Of a stretch of DNA of 39,557 nt, positions 15,986 to 23,567 are shown piece by piece. A program made the position numbers and the translations under genes. This DNA is from DATGCT01 sp964639325 (GTDB taxonomy: Bacteria > Patescibacteriota > Minisyncoccia > UBA6257 > GWB1-50-10), in NCBI GenBank assembly GCA_964639325.1, contig CAZXDO010000040.1, positions 1 through 39,557 on the forward strand. The letters run 5' to 3'. The number at the start of each line of letters is the position of its first letter. Within the stretch, counting starts at the first letter, position 1. The notes beneath the pieces were generated by a model. The model saw nothing but the letters and a program-made list of their open reading frames with translations. It did no database searches and was not told the DNA's origin.

Positions 15986-16570
15986 ATGGAAAGAAAAAAT
16001 TTAAAGCGAATGAAAAACCTTACCTTTTTAAGGCATGTAAGATTGATGATGCTATCAATAACCGTGCTTTTGATATTTTTGTTAGTGGTAGGTCTGGTAC
16101 CGTTATGGTTTTTTACGGGATTTCTTATCCTATTTATTCCGGTTTCTTTTGTAAAAGAAAGACTGGAAATTTTATGGAGAGATTTACTGTGGAATCTAGA
16201 CAAAGAAATTTTTAAAAAAGAGTTAGAAATTTCAAAGTTAGAAAACACCATTGCCAAAGAAGAAGAAAAAATCTTTGGAAGTGGAAATGGAAACGAAAAC
16301 CAGGACTCAATTAACAAAATTACCAAAGGCTTAAAAGGAAACTACTTTAAGGTTAAAAAAGCTTACCAAAAAGAAGCGGATATTCATAAGGAAATAATGG
16401 GAATGTGGAAATTTTCCAAGAAAACAAAAATGAAATTTCCTATTATTGAAGCTAAATGGGGTCCAATTGAGGATATTGAAAGAAGGCATTTAATAGCCTT
16501 AATAAAGGCTGGGAAAGTGGCAAGAACAGAGAGAAAAATGAGAGAAAGGCAGTTGAAAGTTGTTGTTTAA
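15986..16570 (+). CDS. Two-TM membrane protein, unknown function
   Basis: A 194-residue protein. Two hydrophobic helices are close together near residues 20-60 (MMLSITVLLIFLLVVGLV and LWFFTGFLILFIPVSFV), followed by a long charged, helical, probably coiled-coil cytoplasmic region. The frame is open upstream to 15896, but the promoter at 15912-15939 and the sequence GGAGGA (15973-15978), 7 nt before this ATG, select 15986. It is one of the few genes here with a strong Shine-Dalgarno. No family recognised. Confidence 0.65.
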   Translation: MERKNLKRMKNLTFLRHVRLMMLSITVLLIFLLVVGLVPLWFFTGFLILFIPVSFVKERLEILWRDLLWNLDKEIFKKELEISKLENTIAKEEEKIFGSGNGNENQDSINKITKGLKGNYFKVKKAYQKEADIHKEIMGMWKFSKKTKMKFPIIEAKWGPIEDIERRHLIALIKAGKVARTERKMRERQLKVVV

Positions 16571-16641
16571 AAATTGTTCCAGAAAGCATTTTTTGCTTGC
16601 AGAATAATTTGTACTTTAAAAAATGAGAACTGATTAGGTTC

Positions 16642-16675
16642 AAAAAAACGAAGGCGTTAATCCTTCGTTTTTTTT
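16642..16675. terminator. Strong, probably bidirectional terminator
   Basis: AAAAAAACGAAGG pairs with CCTTCGTTTTTTTT around loop CGTTAAT. A-run and T-run flanks allow stopping in both directions: the two-TM gene on + and any small RNA arriving on -. Confidence 0.9.
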
Positions 16676-16680
16676 GTTTC

Positions 16681-16716
16681 TAATAAAAACCCTGCCCATC
16701 CAAAGGATAGGCAGGG
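16681..16716 (-). terminator. Terminator of the candidate minus-strand small RNA
   Basis: On the minus strand CCCTGCC...TCC pairs with GGA...GGCAGGG with one 2x2 internal mismatch and loop TTT. TTTTTATTA follows directly. The A-run precedes the stem on the + strand, so it works on the minus strand only. Confidence 0.75.
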
Positions 16717-16771
16717 ATTGGAGGGAATCCTCTATATGCTTGCATACAAAGGACTATCACACTCACACATT
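16681..16771 (-). ncRNA. Candidate small RNA or leaderless 12-codon ORF
   Basis: A consensus minus-strand promoter (16778-16805) predicts transcription from about 16771, and a good terminator stops it about 90 nt later. The RNA begins almost exactly with an ATG (16770) opening the ORF MCECDSPLYASI, stop at 16732. Small stems (TATGC/GCATA, GGATT/AATCC) precede the terminator. It may be a regulatory RNA, a micro-protein, or a cysteine-containing leader peptide with attenuator. No downstream minus-strand gene exists to attenuate, which favours a stand-alone RNA or peptide. Confidence 0.5.
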
Positions 16772-16777
16772 AATCAC

Positions 16778-16805
16778 ATTATATCACACAGTTTTAAAAA
16801 GTCAA
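16778..16805 (-). promoter_or_regulatory. Minus-strand promoter of the candidate small RNA
   Basis: TTGACT (16800-16805), 16-bp spacer, TATAAT (16778-16783), with TGA before the -10 (extended -10). The -35 lies 2 bp from repeat copy 4. Confidence 0.7.
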
Positions 16806-16807
16806 AT

Positions 16808-16848
16808 CAACTTGGGGGTTCCCGACACCCCCATGTTGGTGTGGATAA
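16808..16848 (+). repeat. Stem-loop/DnaA-box repeat, copy 4
   Basis: Arms CAACTTGGGGGT and ACCCCCATGTTG (one mismatch) around TCCCGAC, then TGTGGATAA at 16840-16848. Confidence 0.93.
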
Positions 16849-16855
16849 CTTTTAA

Positions 16856-17004
16856 CAAGCTTGTCCCTGTGTTGGTTCGCAAAACAAATACTAACGCATT
16901 TGTTTTCCTGCACCTCTTGTGATAAGCAAAGCTTGTCCCTGCGTTGGTTCGCAAAACAAATAAATACTTCGTATTCATTTGTTTTTCTCACCTTCCTTGT
17001 GATA
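16856..17004. repeat. Two-unit tandem repeat, each with a hairpin
   Basis: Units at 16857-16925 and 16929-17004 share a 34-base block (AAGCTTGTCCCTG, T or C, then GTTGGTTCGCAAAACAAATA) and the end CTTGTGATA. In each, AAAACAAAT pairs with ATTTGTTTT. The loops differ: unit 1 has an 8-base loop, unit 2 a longer loop with an inner AATAC/GTATT stem. Conserved stems with variable loops suggest the structure matters, or that this is a remnant of a mobile repeat. Confidence 0.75.
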
Positions 17005-17031
17005 GACTGAATTTAAGTTCATTTGTTGAAC

Positions 17032-17175
17032 TATAAAAGTGGTTTTTTGGTTTTTTATAAAAAAATGGAGTTATGTAGGCGGCCGCGAGTAGAGCACTTA
17101 CACATTAAAATTGGAGGTCACCAATCGCGGTCGCCTATATAACTTCTTTTTATTAACCAAAAAACCACTTTTATA
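17032..17175 (+). ncRNA. 144-nt long-stem structured element, candidate RNA
   Basis: The outer stem is 21 perfect base pairs (17032-17052 with 17155-17175; left arm begins TATAAAAGTGG). After an A/T-rich internal loop comes a 19-bp inner stem (17070-17088 with 17125-17143). Its two non-Watson-Crick positions, 17075/17138 and 17082/17131, are G-U if the + strand is transcribed and C-A if the minus strand is, which favours a + strand RNA. The 36-nt apical region has a small TTGG/CCAA hairpin and tRNA-like words. I cannot match it to 6S, SRP, RNase P or tmRNA. A MITE-like DNA element remains possible. Confidence 0.6.
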
Positions 17176-17219
17176 TTTCAGCTAATGTATGAAATAATAA
17201 GAATCTGTGTTTTTTACGG

Positions 17220-17240
17220 CTTGGAAAAACCAAGTCTTTT
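17220..17240 (+). terminator. Possible terminator of the structured element
   Basis: CTTGG-AAAAA-CCAAG is followed by TCTTTT. It is short, so the call is tentative. Confidence 0.4.
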
Positions 17241-17245
17241 GTGTG

Positions 17246-17273
17246 TTAACAAATAAAGAAAAAAGAGTATAGT
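17246..17273 (+). promoter_or_regulatory. Probable secA promoter
   Basis: TTAACA (17246-17251), 16-bp spacer, TATAGT (17268-17273). The ATG at 17299 has no Shine-Dalgarno. Confidence 0.5.
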
Positions 17274-17298
17274 TTTATAAACAACCTTTTGTAAAAAA

Positions 17299-19869
17299 AT
17301 GAAAAAATTTATTGAAAATATATTTTCTCCCGACAAACTTAAAGGGATAAAAAAAGAGGTAGAGAAGATAAATAAAAGGGAAGATGAGCTTAAAGACATT
17401 TCTCTGGAGGAGATTAGAAGTAAATCTGAAGAGTTAAAAAACAAGGCAAAGAACGGCGTTGATTTAGACAACCTTCTTCCTCTTGCTTTTGCTCTTGTAA
17501 GGGAAACCGCTAAAAGAACTTTAAAACAACGTCATTACGATGTTCAGCTTATGGGAGGAATCGCTCTTCATAAAGGAGAAATTGCTGAAATGCTTACCGG
17601 AGAGGGTAAAACCCTAGCTTCTACAGCCCCAATTTATCTTAACTCTTTACCCGGCAAAGGTGTTCACGTAGTAACGGTTAATGATTACCTCGCTAAACGT
17701 GACACTGTTTGGATGGGGCAGGTTTATGAAGCACTTGGCGTTTCAGTATCTTGTCTGGTTCACGACGGAGCATATATTTATGATCCTGAATACAAAGCTA
17801 AAGAAGAGTTTGAAAAACTAGACAAAGAAAGAGATGAAAAAGGAGGTTATAAAATAGTTGAAGATTTTCTAAGGCCGGTTTCTAGAAAAGAAGCTTATCA
17901 GGCTGATATAACTTATGGTACTAATCATGAGTTTGGATTTGATTATTTACGCGATAATCTTGTTCTCCGCCTGGAAGATAAAGTTCAAAGAAAACACAAT
18001 TATGCCATAATTGACGAGGTTGACAGTATTCTTATTGACGAAGCTCGGACCCCTCTTATAATTTCTACTCCCGACAAAGAATCCAGCGATCACTATAAGA
18101 AATTCACGAGTATTGTTAAAAATTTAAACGAAGAAGAGGATTATGAAATTGATGAAAAGAAAAAAATAGTTAACTTGACTGACTCAGGTTTTTCTAAAGT
18201 TGAAAAATTAGCCGGAGTGGACAATATATTCTCTCCGGAAAATTCTTCTTTAGTTCATTATTTAAATGAGTGCCTAAAAGCCAAAACTCTTTTTAGAAAA
18301 GATAAGGAATACGTTGTTAAAAAAGGAGAAATTATTATTGTTGATCAGTTCACCGGTCGATTAATGCCGGGAAGAAGATACTCCGGAGGTCTTCATCAAG
18401 CCATTGAAGCCAAAGAGGGTGTTGCTATAAAAAGCGAGAATAAAACTTTTGCTCAGATAACTATTCAAAACTATTTCCGTTTTTACGATAAATTAGCCGG
18501 CATGACCGGTACTGCAGCTACAAGCGCCGAAGAATTTTACAAAGTTTATAAATTAGATGTAGTTAAAATTCCACCTAACAAACCTGTAGTAAGGGAAGAT
18601 TATAACGATATTATTTACAAAACTAAGGAAGCTAAATACAAGGCTATTGCCAAAGAAGTAAAAAGGCTTAACGAAAAAGGCCAACCCGTTCTTTTGGGTA
18701 CAACTTCCATTGATAATAATGAAGTGATTGCTGACTATATTTCTAAAGAAGGTATAAAATGCGAAGTTCTTAACGCTAAAAACAACGAAAGAGAAGGTGC
18801 AATAATTGCCCAAGCCGGCAAAAAAGGAGCGGTAACTGTTGCTACTAATATGGCCGGAAGAGGGGTTGATATTGTTTTAGGGGGTTATCCTTTAGATAAA
18901 GAAAAAGCTGAAGAAGTTAAATCTCTTGGAGGGCTTTATGTTATTGGTACAGAGCGTCATGAAGCTAGAAGAATAGATAATCAGCTCAGAGGAAGAGCCG
19001 GGCGACAGGGTGATCCCGGTTCAAGCCGTTTCTTTCTATCTTTAGAGGATGATGTTCTTAGAATTTTTGGAGGAGAGAGAATTAGTAATATAATGCAGAA
19101 TTTTAATGTACCCGAAGATACGCCGATAGAATTTAATATGATATCTAAAGCTGTTAATCAAGCCCAAAAAAGGGTAGAAGGCATGAACTTTGATATTCGT
19201 AAATATCTTCTTGAATTTGATGATGTCCTAAACCGCCAAAGAGATGCTATTTACGCCAGGCGTATAAAATTTTTGAAAGCCGGAGAGAGTAACGAAATCC
19301 TTCCTATCGTTCGGGAAATAATTGAAACTCATGTAAATGAATCTGTGGCAAACCTTCAAAACGAAATCAATGAATTAATTAGGGTAAGGAACGATGAAGA
19401 GATTAAAAAGAGGGAAGAAGCTATAAAGGAAATGAAAGAAAAATTAAATGAAATTCCTGAAGAAATTGAACCGAAACGTTCCAATATGATATCTCGTCAC
19501 ATTACCAGAATAATGGACTCTCTTTGGGTTAATCATTTAGAAGCTCTTCAATCCTTAAAGGAGTCAGTTAACATTCGAGCATACGCCCAGCATGAACCAA
19601 TTGTTGAATACCGTCGAGAGGCATATAAAATGTATCAGCAATTAAAGAGAAATTTTAACTTTTTTGTCTTCAAATCAGTTTTTCAGATTCTTGAAGTCAA
19701 TTTAGATAAAGTTCAGGATCAACTAGAAGAAAAAAAGGAATCTTCTTCGGTTAACCGTTCTGGAAATAATGCAGAAAAAGGAAGAACTCCAGAGGGTAAA
19801 AAAATTGGAAGAAATGACCCTTGTTGGTGCGGTTCGGGGAAAAAGTATAAAAAGTGTCACGGGAAGTAA
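17299..19869 (+). CDS. secA: Preprotein translocase ATPase SecA
   Basis: An 856-residue, full-length SecA that drives unfolded preproteins through SecYEG using ATP. Seen in order: Walker A in EMLTGEGKTLAS, VTVNDYLAKRD, YGTNHEFGFDYLRDN, the DEAD-like box DEVDSILIDEARTPLII, the second motor domain with GTTSIDNNE, ATNMAGRGVDIVLGG, GTERHEARRIDNQLRGRAG, then the helical scaffold and a C-terminal SEC-C zinc motif (C842, C844, C853, H854). The zinc tail usually binds SecB or ribosomes. secD and secF lie 4 kb downstream, so three export genes are in this window. Confidence 0.98.
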   Translation: MKKFIENIFSPDKLKGIKKEVEKINKREDELKDISLEEIRSKSEELKNKAKNGVDLDNLLPLAFALVRETAKRTLKQRHYDVQLMGGIALHKGEIAEMLTGEGKTLASTAPIYLNSLPGKGVHVVTVNDYLAKRDTVWMGQVYEALGVSVSCLVHDGAYIYDPEYKAKEEFEKLDKERDEKGGYKIVEDFLRPVSRKEAYQADITYGTNHEFGFDYLRDNLVLRLEDKVQRKHNYAIIDEVDSILIDEARTPLIISTPDKESSDHYKKFTSIVKNLNEEEDYEIDEKKKIVNLTDSGFSKVEKLAGVDNIFSPENSSLVHYLNECLKAKTLFRKDKEYVVKKGEIIIVDQFTGRLMPGRRYSGGLHQAIEAKEGVAIKSENKTFAQITIQNYFRFYDKLAGMTGTAATSAEEFYKVYKLDVVKIPPNKPVVREDYNDIIYKTKEAKYKAIAKEVKRLNEKGQPVLLGTTSIDNNEVIADYISKEGIKCEVLNAKNNEREGAIIAQAGKKGAVTVATNMAGRGVDIVLGGYPLDKEKAEEVKSLGGLYVIGTERHEARRIDNQLRGRAGRQGDPGSSRFFLSLEDDVLRIFGGERISNIMQNFNVPEDTPIEFNMISKAVNQAQKRVEGMNFDIRKYLLEFDDVLNRQRDAIYARRIKFLKAGESNEILPIVREIIETHVNESVANLQNEINELIRVRNDEEIKKREEAIKEMKEKLNEIPEEIEPKRSNMISRHITRIMDSLWVNHLEALQSLKESVNIRAYAQHEPIVEYRREAYKMYQQLKRNFNFFVFKSVFQILEVNLDKVQDQLEEKKESSSVNRSGNNAEKGRTPEGKKIGRNDPCWCGSGKKYKKCHGK

Positions 19870-19872
19870 CAT

Positions 19873-20490
19873 ATGAATAACTATATGTCTCATAAAAAAG
19901 TATATGATGGGCTTGCTGGAGAGTACGAAAAAAGAGTAGATAGTTTATTAGACGTTACTGAAAACGCAATGAATTATTTTTCCTCATATATTAAACCAGG
20001 AGATTTAATTTTAGATATCGGGTGCGGTGTAGGTATTGCGATAAGCTTACTTACAAAGAGAGGTTTCAAGGTTACTGGTATAGAAATGTCTCCAAAGATG
20101 GTTGAATTTGCTAGAAAAAGAAATCCTGAAGCCAAAATAATAATCGGAGATTTTTTAAAAATGAAATTTGATAAGAAATTTGACGCAGTTCTAGTCTTTG
20201 CATTTATACATTTATTTCCGAAGTCAGAAATTCCAGTAATACTCGCTAAAATAAAATCAATTTTAAAACCAGGTGGTGTTGCGTTAATTAGCTCTACCGA
20301 ATCATCAGAAAGTAAAGAGGGTATGTATTTAAAGGAAGATTTTGATAAAAAATATAAACGTTTCCGGAAATTTTGGATTGAACAAGAATTGAGAGAATCG
20401 CTAGAACAAGCCGGTTTTAAAGAATTAGCGTTAAAGAAATTTACTGATCCTTTTAATAAAACATGGATGGATTTCGTTGTACAAAATTAA
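19873..20490 (+). CDS. Class I SAM-dependent methyltransferase
   Basis: A 205-residue Rossmann-fold methyltransferase. Motif I is LILDIGCGVGIAISLL, motif II VTGIEMSPKMVEFAR, and the post-motifs are IIIGDFLKMKF and FDAVLVFAFIHLF, then ILKPGGVALIS. The substrate cannot be told; the fold resembles small-molecule or UbiE-like enzymes. It starts 3 nt after the secA stop, so it is probably translated from the same message. Confidence 0.85.
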   Translation: MNNYMSHKKVYDGLAGEYEKRVDSLLDVTENAMNYFSSYIKPGDLILDIGCGVGIAISLLTKRGFKVTGIEMSPKMVEFARKRNPEAKIIIGDFLKMKFDKKFDAVLVFAFIHLFPKSEIPVILAKIKSILKPGGVALISSTESSESKEGMYLKEDFDKKYKRFRKFWIEQELRESLEQAGFKELALKKFTDPFNKTWMDFVVQN

Positions 20491-20601
20491 TCTGCATGAC
20501 ATTATAAGTTAACTTATTTAGTTATATAATTAAAAAAAATAACTTAGGACATGGAAAATCCGTATGATTAATTATTAAATAGCAAACAATAAAATAAAAA
20601 C

Positions 20602-20805
20602 ATGGAGTTAATCGGTTTTACACTTGAAATATTAGGAAAAATTTTAATTGCCTATACCGCCTTACGTGTTCATTTTCGGTTTCGGAAAGAACACAAGATA
20701 GATTCTAAGGTTTTTAATACTATGCGCAGAGAGCAAATTGTTGGAATTATCGGAATAACTCTCATTATCCTTGGTTATATTATTCAAATACCATTCAAAT
20801 TATAA
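20602..20805 (+). CDS. Small two-TM membrane protein, unknown
   Basis: A 67-residue protein with two hydrophobic helices (LIGFTLEILGKILIAYTALRV and VGIIGITLIILGYIIQI) joined by a basic loop (RFRKEHKIDSK, then RRE). A TATAAT box at 20525-20530 lies upstream, with a 70-nt gap to the ATG. No family recognised. Confidence 0.6.
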   Translation: MELIGFTLEILGKILIAYTALRVHFRFRKEHKIDSKVFNTMRREQIVGIIGITLIILGYIIQIPFKL

Positions 20806-20811
20806 TTTTTT

Positions 20812-20852
20812 CAACTTGGGGGTTCCCGACACCCCCAAGTTGTTGTGGATAA
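20812..20852 (+). repeat. Stem-loop/DnaA-box repeat, copy 5
   Basis: Perfect arms CAACTTGGGGGT and ACCCCCAAGTTG around TCCCGAC, then TGTGGATAA at 20844-20852. Identical to copy 1. It starts 6 nt after the preceding stop codon. Confidence 0.93.
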
Positions 20853-20916
20853 CTTAATAAATTAAATTCGGGAGTTGTTAATTAATAAAAACCGCCCCCG
20901 AATAATTTTTATTTTT

Positions 20917-20925
20917 TGGTATACT
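20917..20925 (+). promoter_or_regulatory. Extended -10 promoter of the P-type ATPase gene
   Basis: TGGTATACT (TGn-TATACT) ends 7 nt before the ATG at 20933, so the transcript is probably leaderless. Confidence 0.65.
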
Positions 20926-20932
20926 AAAAAGA

Positions 20933-23515
20933 ATGAATGAATTCCACTCTAAAACGATAAAAGAAGTGTCCGGATTTTTTGAAGTTGATACTGAAAAAGG
21001 ACTTTCCGAAGACCAGGTTAAAAAAAGACGGGAAAAGTACGGAAAAAATATTATTCCTGAAGCAAAACCACCTTCGCGCTTTAAAATATTCATCTCTCAA
21101 TTTAAAAGTCCTCTTGTTTTTATCTTAGCTATTGCCGGCATTATTGTTCTTATTATGGGCAAATATACTGACGCAATTGTTATTTGGGCGGCAGTTATTT
21201 TAAATACGGCAATTGGTTATTTTCAAGAAAATAAAGCAATTAGAGCCTTAGATGAACTTAAAAAAGTTCTTAAAGTTACCGCTAAAGTTATCCGATCCGG
21301 AAACGAAAAGAAAATTTCCGAGACAGAGATTGTTCCCGGAGATTTAATTGTTTTAGTGGCCGGTGATAAGATTCCGGCAGATGCTCGGGTTATTAAATCT
21401 TGGAATTTGAAAGCCGGAGAGGCGGCTTTAACTGGAGAATGGATTCCTTCCCGTAAAGACACTAAACCATTAGACAAAAAAACGTCTCTTGCTGACAGGG
21501 AAAACATGGTTTATATGGGCACTACCGTGGAATCAGGTGAAGGTTTAGCAGTTGTTGTAAAAACCGGGAAAGATACTGAAATAGGTCATGTTGCTGTCAT
21601 GGTCCAAGGCATTAAAGAAAGAAAAACACCTTATCAAGTTAAAATAAAAAAATTTTCTTGGATTCTTGCTTCTGTTATTAGCTTAATTGCTCTCTTTATT
21701 TTTATAGAAGGTCTTTTAACCGGAGGAAAGTTTGTAGAAATGTTTACTCTTTCAATAGCCGTGGTGGTTGCTGCAATTCCCGAGAGTCTTCCAATTGCTT
21801 TTACCGCAATTCTTGCTGTAGGAATGCAGAAAATATTAAAAGAAAAAGGATTGGTTCGCCACCTCACTTCCGCTGAAACTTTAGGTAGCTCTTCTGTTAT
21901 TGCTACAGACAAAACACTTACTCTTACTGAAGGGAAAATGGAGGTTCAAGAAGTTTATACTTATAAATCTAAAGAAAAAGATGTTCTTGTAGCCTCTGCT
22001 CTTGCTAACGACGCTTTTATAGAAAATCCCGACGAACCTTTTGAACATTGGATTATTCAAGGAAACCCTACCGAAAAAGCTCTTCTTAAAGCCAGTATTG
22101 AATCCGGAATTTCTAGAAGAAAAATACTTAAAAAAGAACCGCTCGTTCATAAAATTCCATTTGACTCGGTCAAAAAATACATTTCTTCTTTTCATAAAAT
22201 TGAAAAAGGGACAAAAATATATGTTTCCGGAGCACCCGAATCTCTTATTAATCTTTCCGGTAATCTTTCTAAAAAAGACAAAGAAGAAGTTTTAGATAAA
22301 CTGAATGAATTAACCAATAAAGGCCTTCGTGTTGTGGCCTCCGCTTCGCGGACAATAACCCGTTTCAAAAAAGATGATCCGGAAAACAATATCAAAAAAC
22401 TGGATTTTTTAGGTTTTATAGCTATGAGGGATCCTATTAGAAAGGGTGTGAAAGAAGCTATTGAACTTGCCCGATCTGCCGGAATACACATACTAATGGT
22501 TACCGGAGATCATCCCCGAACAGCTCTAGCCGTAGCTCGAGAACTTAATATAACAGTTAATAATGAAGAGGTAATAGAAGGGAAAGAAATTGATGAAATG
22601 TCTGACGAGGAGTTACAAGAAAGTTTAAGCAAAGTTGGTGTTTATGCCAGAGTAGAACCAAAACATAAAATGAGAATTATAAACGCATGGCAAGATAAAG
22701 GAGAAGTTATTGCTATGACCGGAGACGGAATAAATGACGCTCCGGCCCTGAGAAAGGCCGATATCGGCATTGCTTTAGGTTCCGGTACCGACGTTGCTAA
22801 AGAAATTTCTGACATTATTCTTCTTGAAGATAAATTTTCAATTATTCCTAAAGCAATAAGGCAGGGGAGAGTTTTAATTGATAATATCAGGAAATCCATA
22901 ACTTATATGCTTTCAAGTGCTTTTTCAGAATTAATTCTTGTAAGTACGGCCATTGTTTTAGGTTGGCCTTTGCCGGTTACCGCTGTTCAAATTCTTTGGG
23001 TTAATCTTGTAGAAGGCGCTCTTCCCGGGATTGCTTTTACTTTTGAAAAAGGGGAAAAAGGGGTTATGAAAAGAAAACCCGAACCAAAGAATTCTCCTTT
23101 GTTAAATAAAGAAATGAAAGGAATTATCTTTATTATCGGTATAATTACCGACGTTATCCTTCTTGGAATATTTCTTTATCTTTTAAACAATACAAATTAT
23201 AATATTGAGCATATTCGAACTTTTATCTTTGTAGCTTTGATTATAGATTCTCTATTTTATGTTTTCTCTTGCCGAAACTTAAACTTAAATATTTGGCAAT
23301 ATAATCCTTTTTCCAATAAGTTTATTAACTGGACGGTTATTCTTAGTATATTTTTAATGCTTGCTGTTATTTACTTTCCCTTTTTACAGAATGTTTTTGA
23401 AACGGTCCCTCTTGATTTTATAGACTGGCTTCTTCTTAGTGGAGTTGGTTTTATTAATCTTTTTCTTATTGAGCTTATGAAATATTTATTTGTAAGCAAA
23501 AAAATAAGTAATTAA
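20933..23515 (+). CDS. P-type cation ATPase (calcium-type, HAD-IC) with altered catalytic motifs
   Basis: An 860-residue P-type ATPase with the N-terminal cation-ATPase domain, about ten membrane helices, and the TM4 motif PESLP, close to the calcium/sodium-pump P-E-G/A-L-P. The nucleotide and phosphorylation domains show MVTGDHPRTALAVA, AMTGDGINDAPALRKADIG and GSGTDVAKEISDIILLED. Two normally fixed sites differ. The phosphorylation loop reads DKTLTLT (D326) instead of DKTGTLT, and the actuator loop reads TGEW (167-170) instead of TGES. All other motifs are intact and the frame is open, so it looks active. The transported ion is probably Ca2+ or a related cation (inference). Confidence 0.9.
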   Translation: MNEFHSKTIKEVSGFFEVDTEKGLSEDQVKKRREKYGKNIIPEAKPPSRFKIFISQFKSPLVFILAIAGIIVLIMGKYTDAIVIWAAVILNTAIGYFQENKAIRALDELKKVLKVTAKVIRSGNEKKISETEIVPGDLIVLVAGDKIPADARVIKSWNLKAGEAALTGEWIPSRKDTKPLDKKTSLADRENMVYMGTTVESGEGLAVVVKTGKDTEIGHVAVMVQGIKERKTPYQVKIKKFSWILASVISLIALFIFIEGLLTGGKFVEMFTLSIAVVVAAIPESLPIAFTAILAVGMQKILKEKGLVRHLTSAETLGSSSVIATDKTLTLTEGKMEVQEVYTYKSKEKDVLVASALANDAFIENPDEPFEHWIIQGNPTEKALLKASIESGISRRKILKKEPLVHKIPFDSVKKYISSFHKIEKGTKIYVSGAPESLINLSGNLSKKDKEEVLDKLNELTNKGLRVVASASRTITRFKKDDPENNIKKLDFLGFIAMRDPIRKGVKEAIELARSAGIHILMVTGDHPRTALAVARELNITVNNEEVIEGKEIDEMSDEELQESLSKVGVYARVEPKHKMRIINAWQDKGEVIAMTGDGINDAPALRKADIGIALGSGTDVAKEISDIILLEDKFSIIPKAIRQGRVLIDNIRKSITYMLSSAFSELILVSTAIVLGWPLPVTAVQILWVNLVEGALPGIAFTFEKGEKGVMKRKPEPKNSPLLNKEMKGIIFIIGIITDVILLGIFLYLLNNTNYNIEHIRTFIFVALIIDSLFYVFSCRNLNLNIWQYNPFSNKFINWTVILSIFLMLAVIYFPFLQNVFETVPLDFIDWLLLSGVGFINLFLIELMKYLFVSKKISN

Positions 23516-23526
23516 CAAAATATAAT

Positions 23527-23555
23527 TTGAAAAAATTTTTTAAGAGTTGTACACT
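23527..23555 (+). promoter_or_regulatory. Promoter of secD-secF
   Basis: TTGAAA (23527-23532), 17-bp spacer, TACACT (23550-23555). The -10 covers the upstream TTG at 23547, which therefore cannot be the SecD start. Confidence 0.6.
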
Positions 23556-23567
23556 TTAAAAATACGA

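Larger units (their letters stand above)
16571..17298. other. 728-base non-coding region upstream of secA
   Basis: No convincing long gene here. It holds, in order: a bidirectional terminator, a candidate minus-strand small transcript, repeat copy 4, a two-unit hairpin repeat, a 17-bp palindrome (AGTTCA/TGAACT, 17016-17032), the 144-nt long-stem element, a possible terminator (17220-17240) and the secA promoter. Each is listed separately. Confidence 0.8.

Noticed and set aside
15769..16326. Minus-strand ORF of 185 codons ending with CARGGIRTPVG
   Set aside because: It is the antisense of tRNA-Tyr joined to the antisense of a real + strand gene; this peptide is a well-known artefact of tRNA antisense reading.
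16674..16922. Plus-strand ORF of 82 codons through the structured region
   Set aside because: It crosses a terminator hairpin, repeat copy 4 and the tandem repeat, and has no start signal.
16794..16991. Minus-strand ORF with a repeated ICFANQ...RDKL peptide
   Set aside because: The repetition simply reflects the two-unit DNA repeat; there is no promoter or ribosome-binding site, and it runs through repeat copy 4.
17032..17175. Retron msr/msd, SRP RNA, 6S RNA or tmRNA
   Set aside because: No reverse transcriptase nearby, no SRP GGAA/AGCAG apex, no tmRNA ends or tag frame; 6S cannot be fully excluded but the large central bubble is not obvious.
20551..20571. Six-codon ORF ATG GAA AAT ... upstream of the small two-TM gene
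   Set aside because: Too short and unsupported to call a leader peptide; no attenuator hairpin follows.
23547..23567. TTG start for SecD
   Set aside because: It overlaps the -10 box; the ATG at 23568 gives a normal N-terminus.
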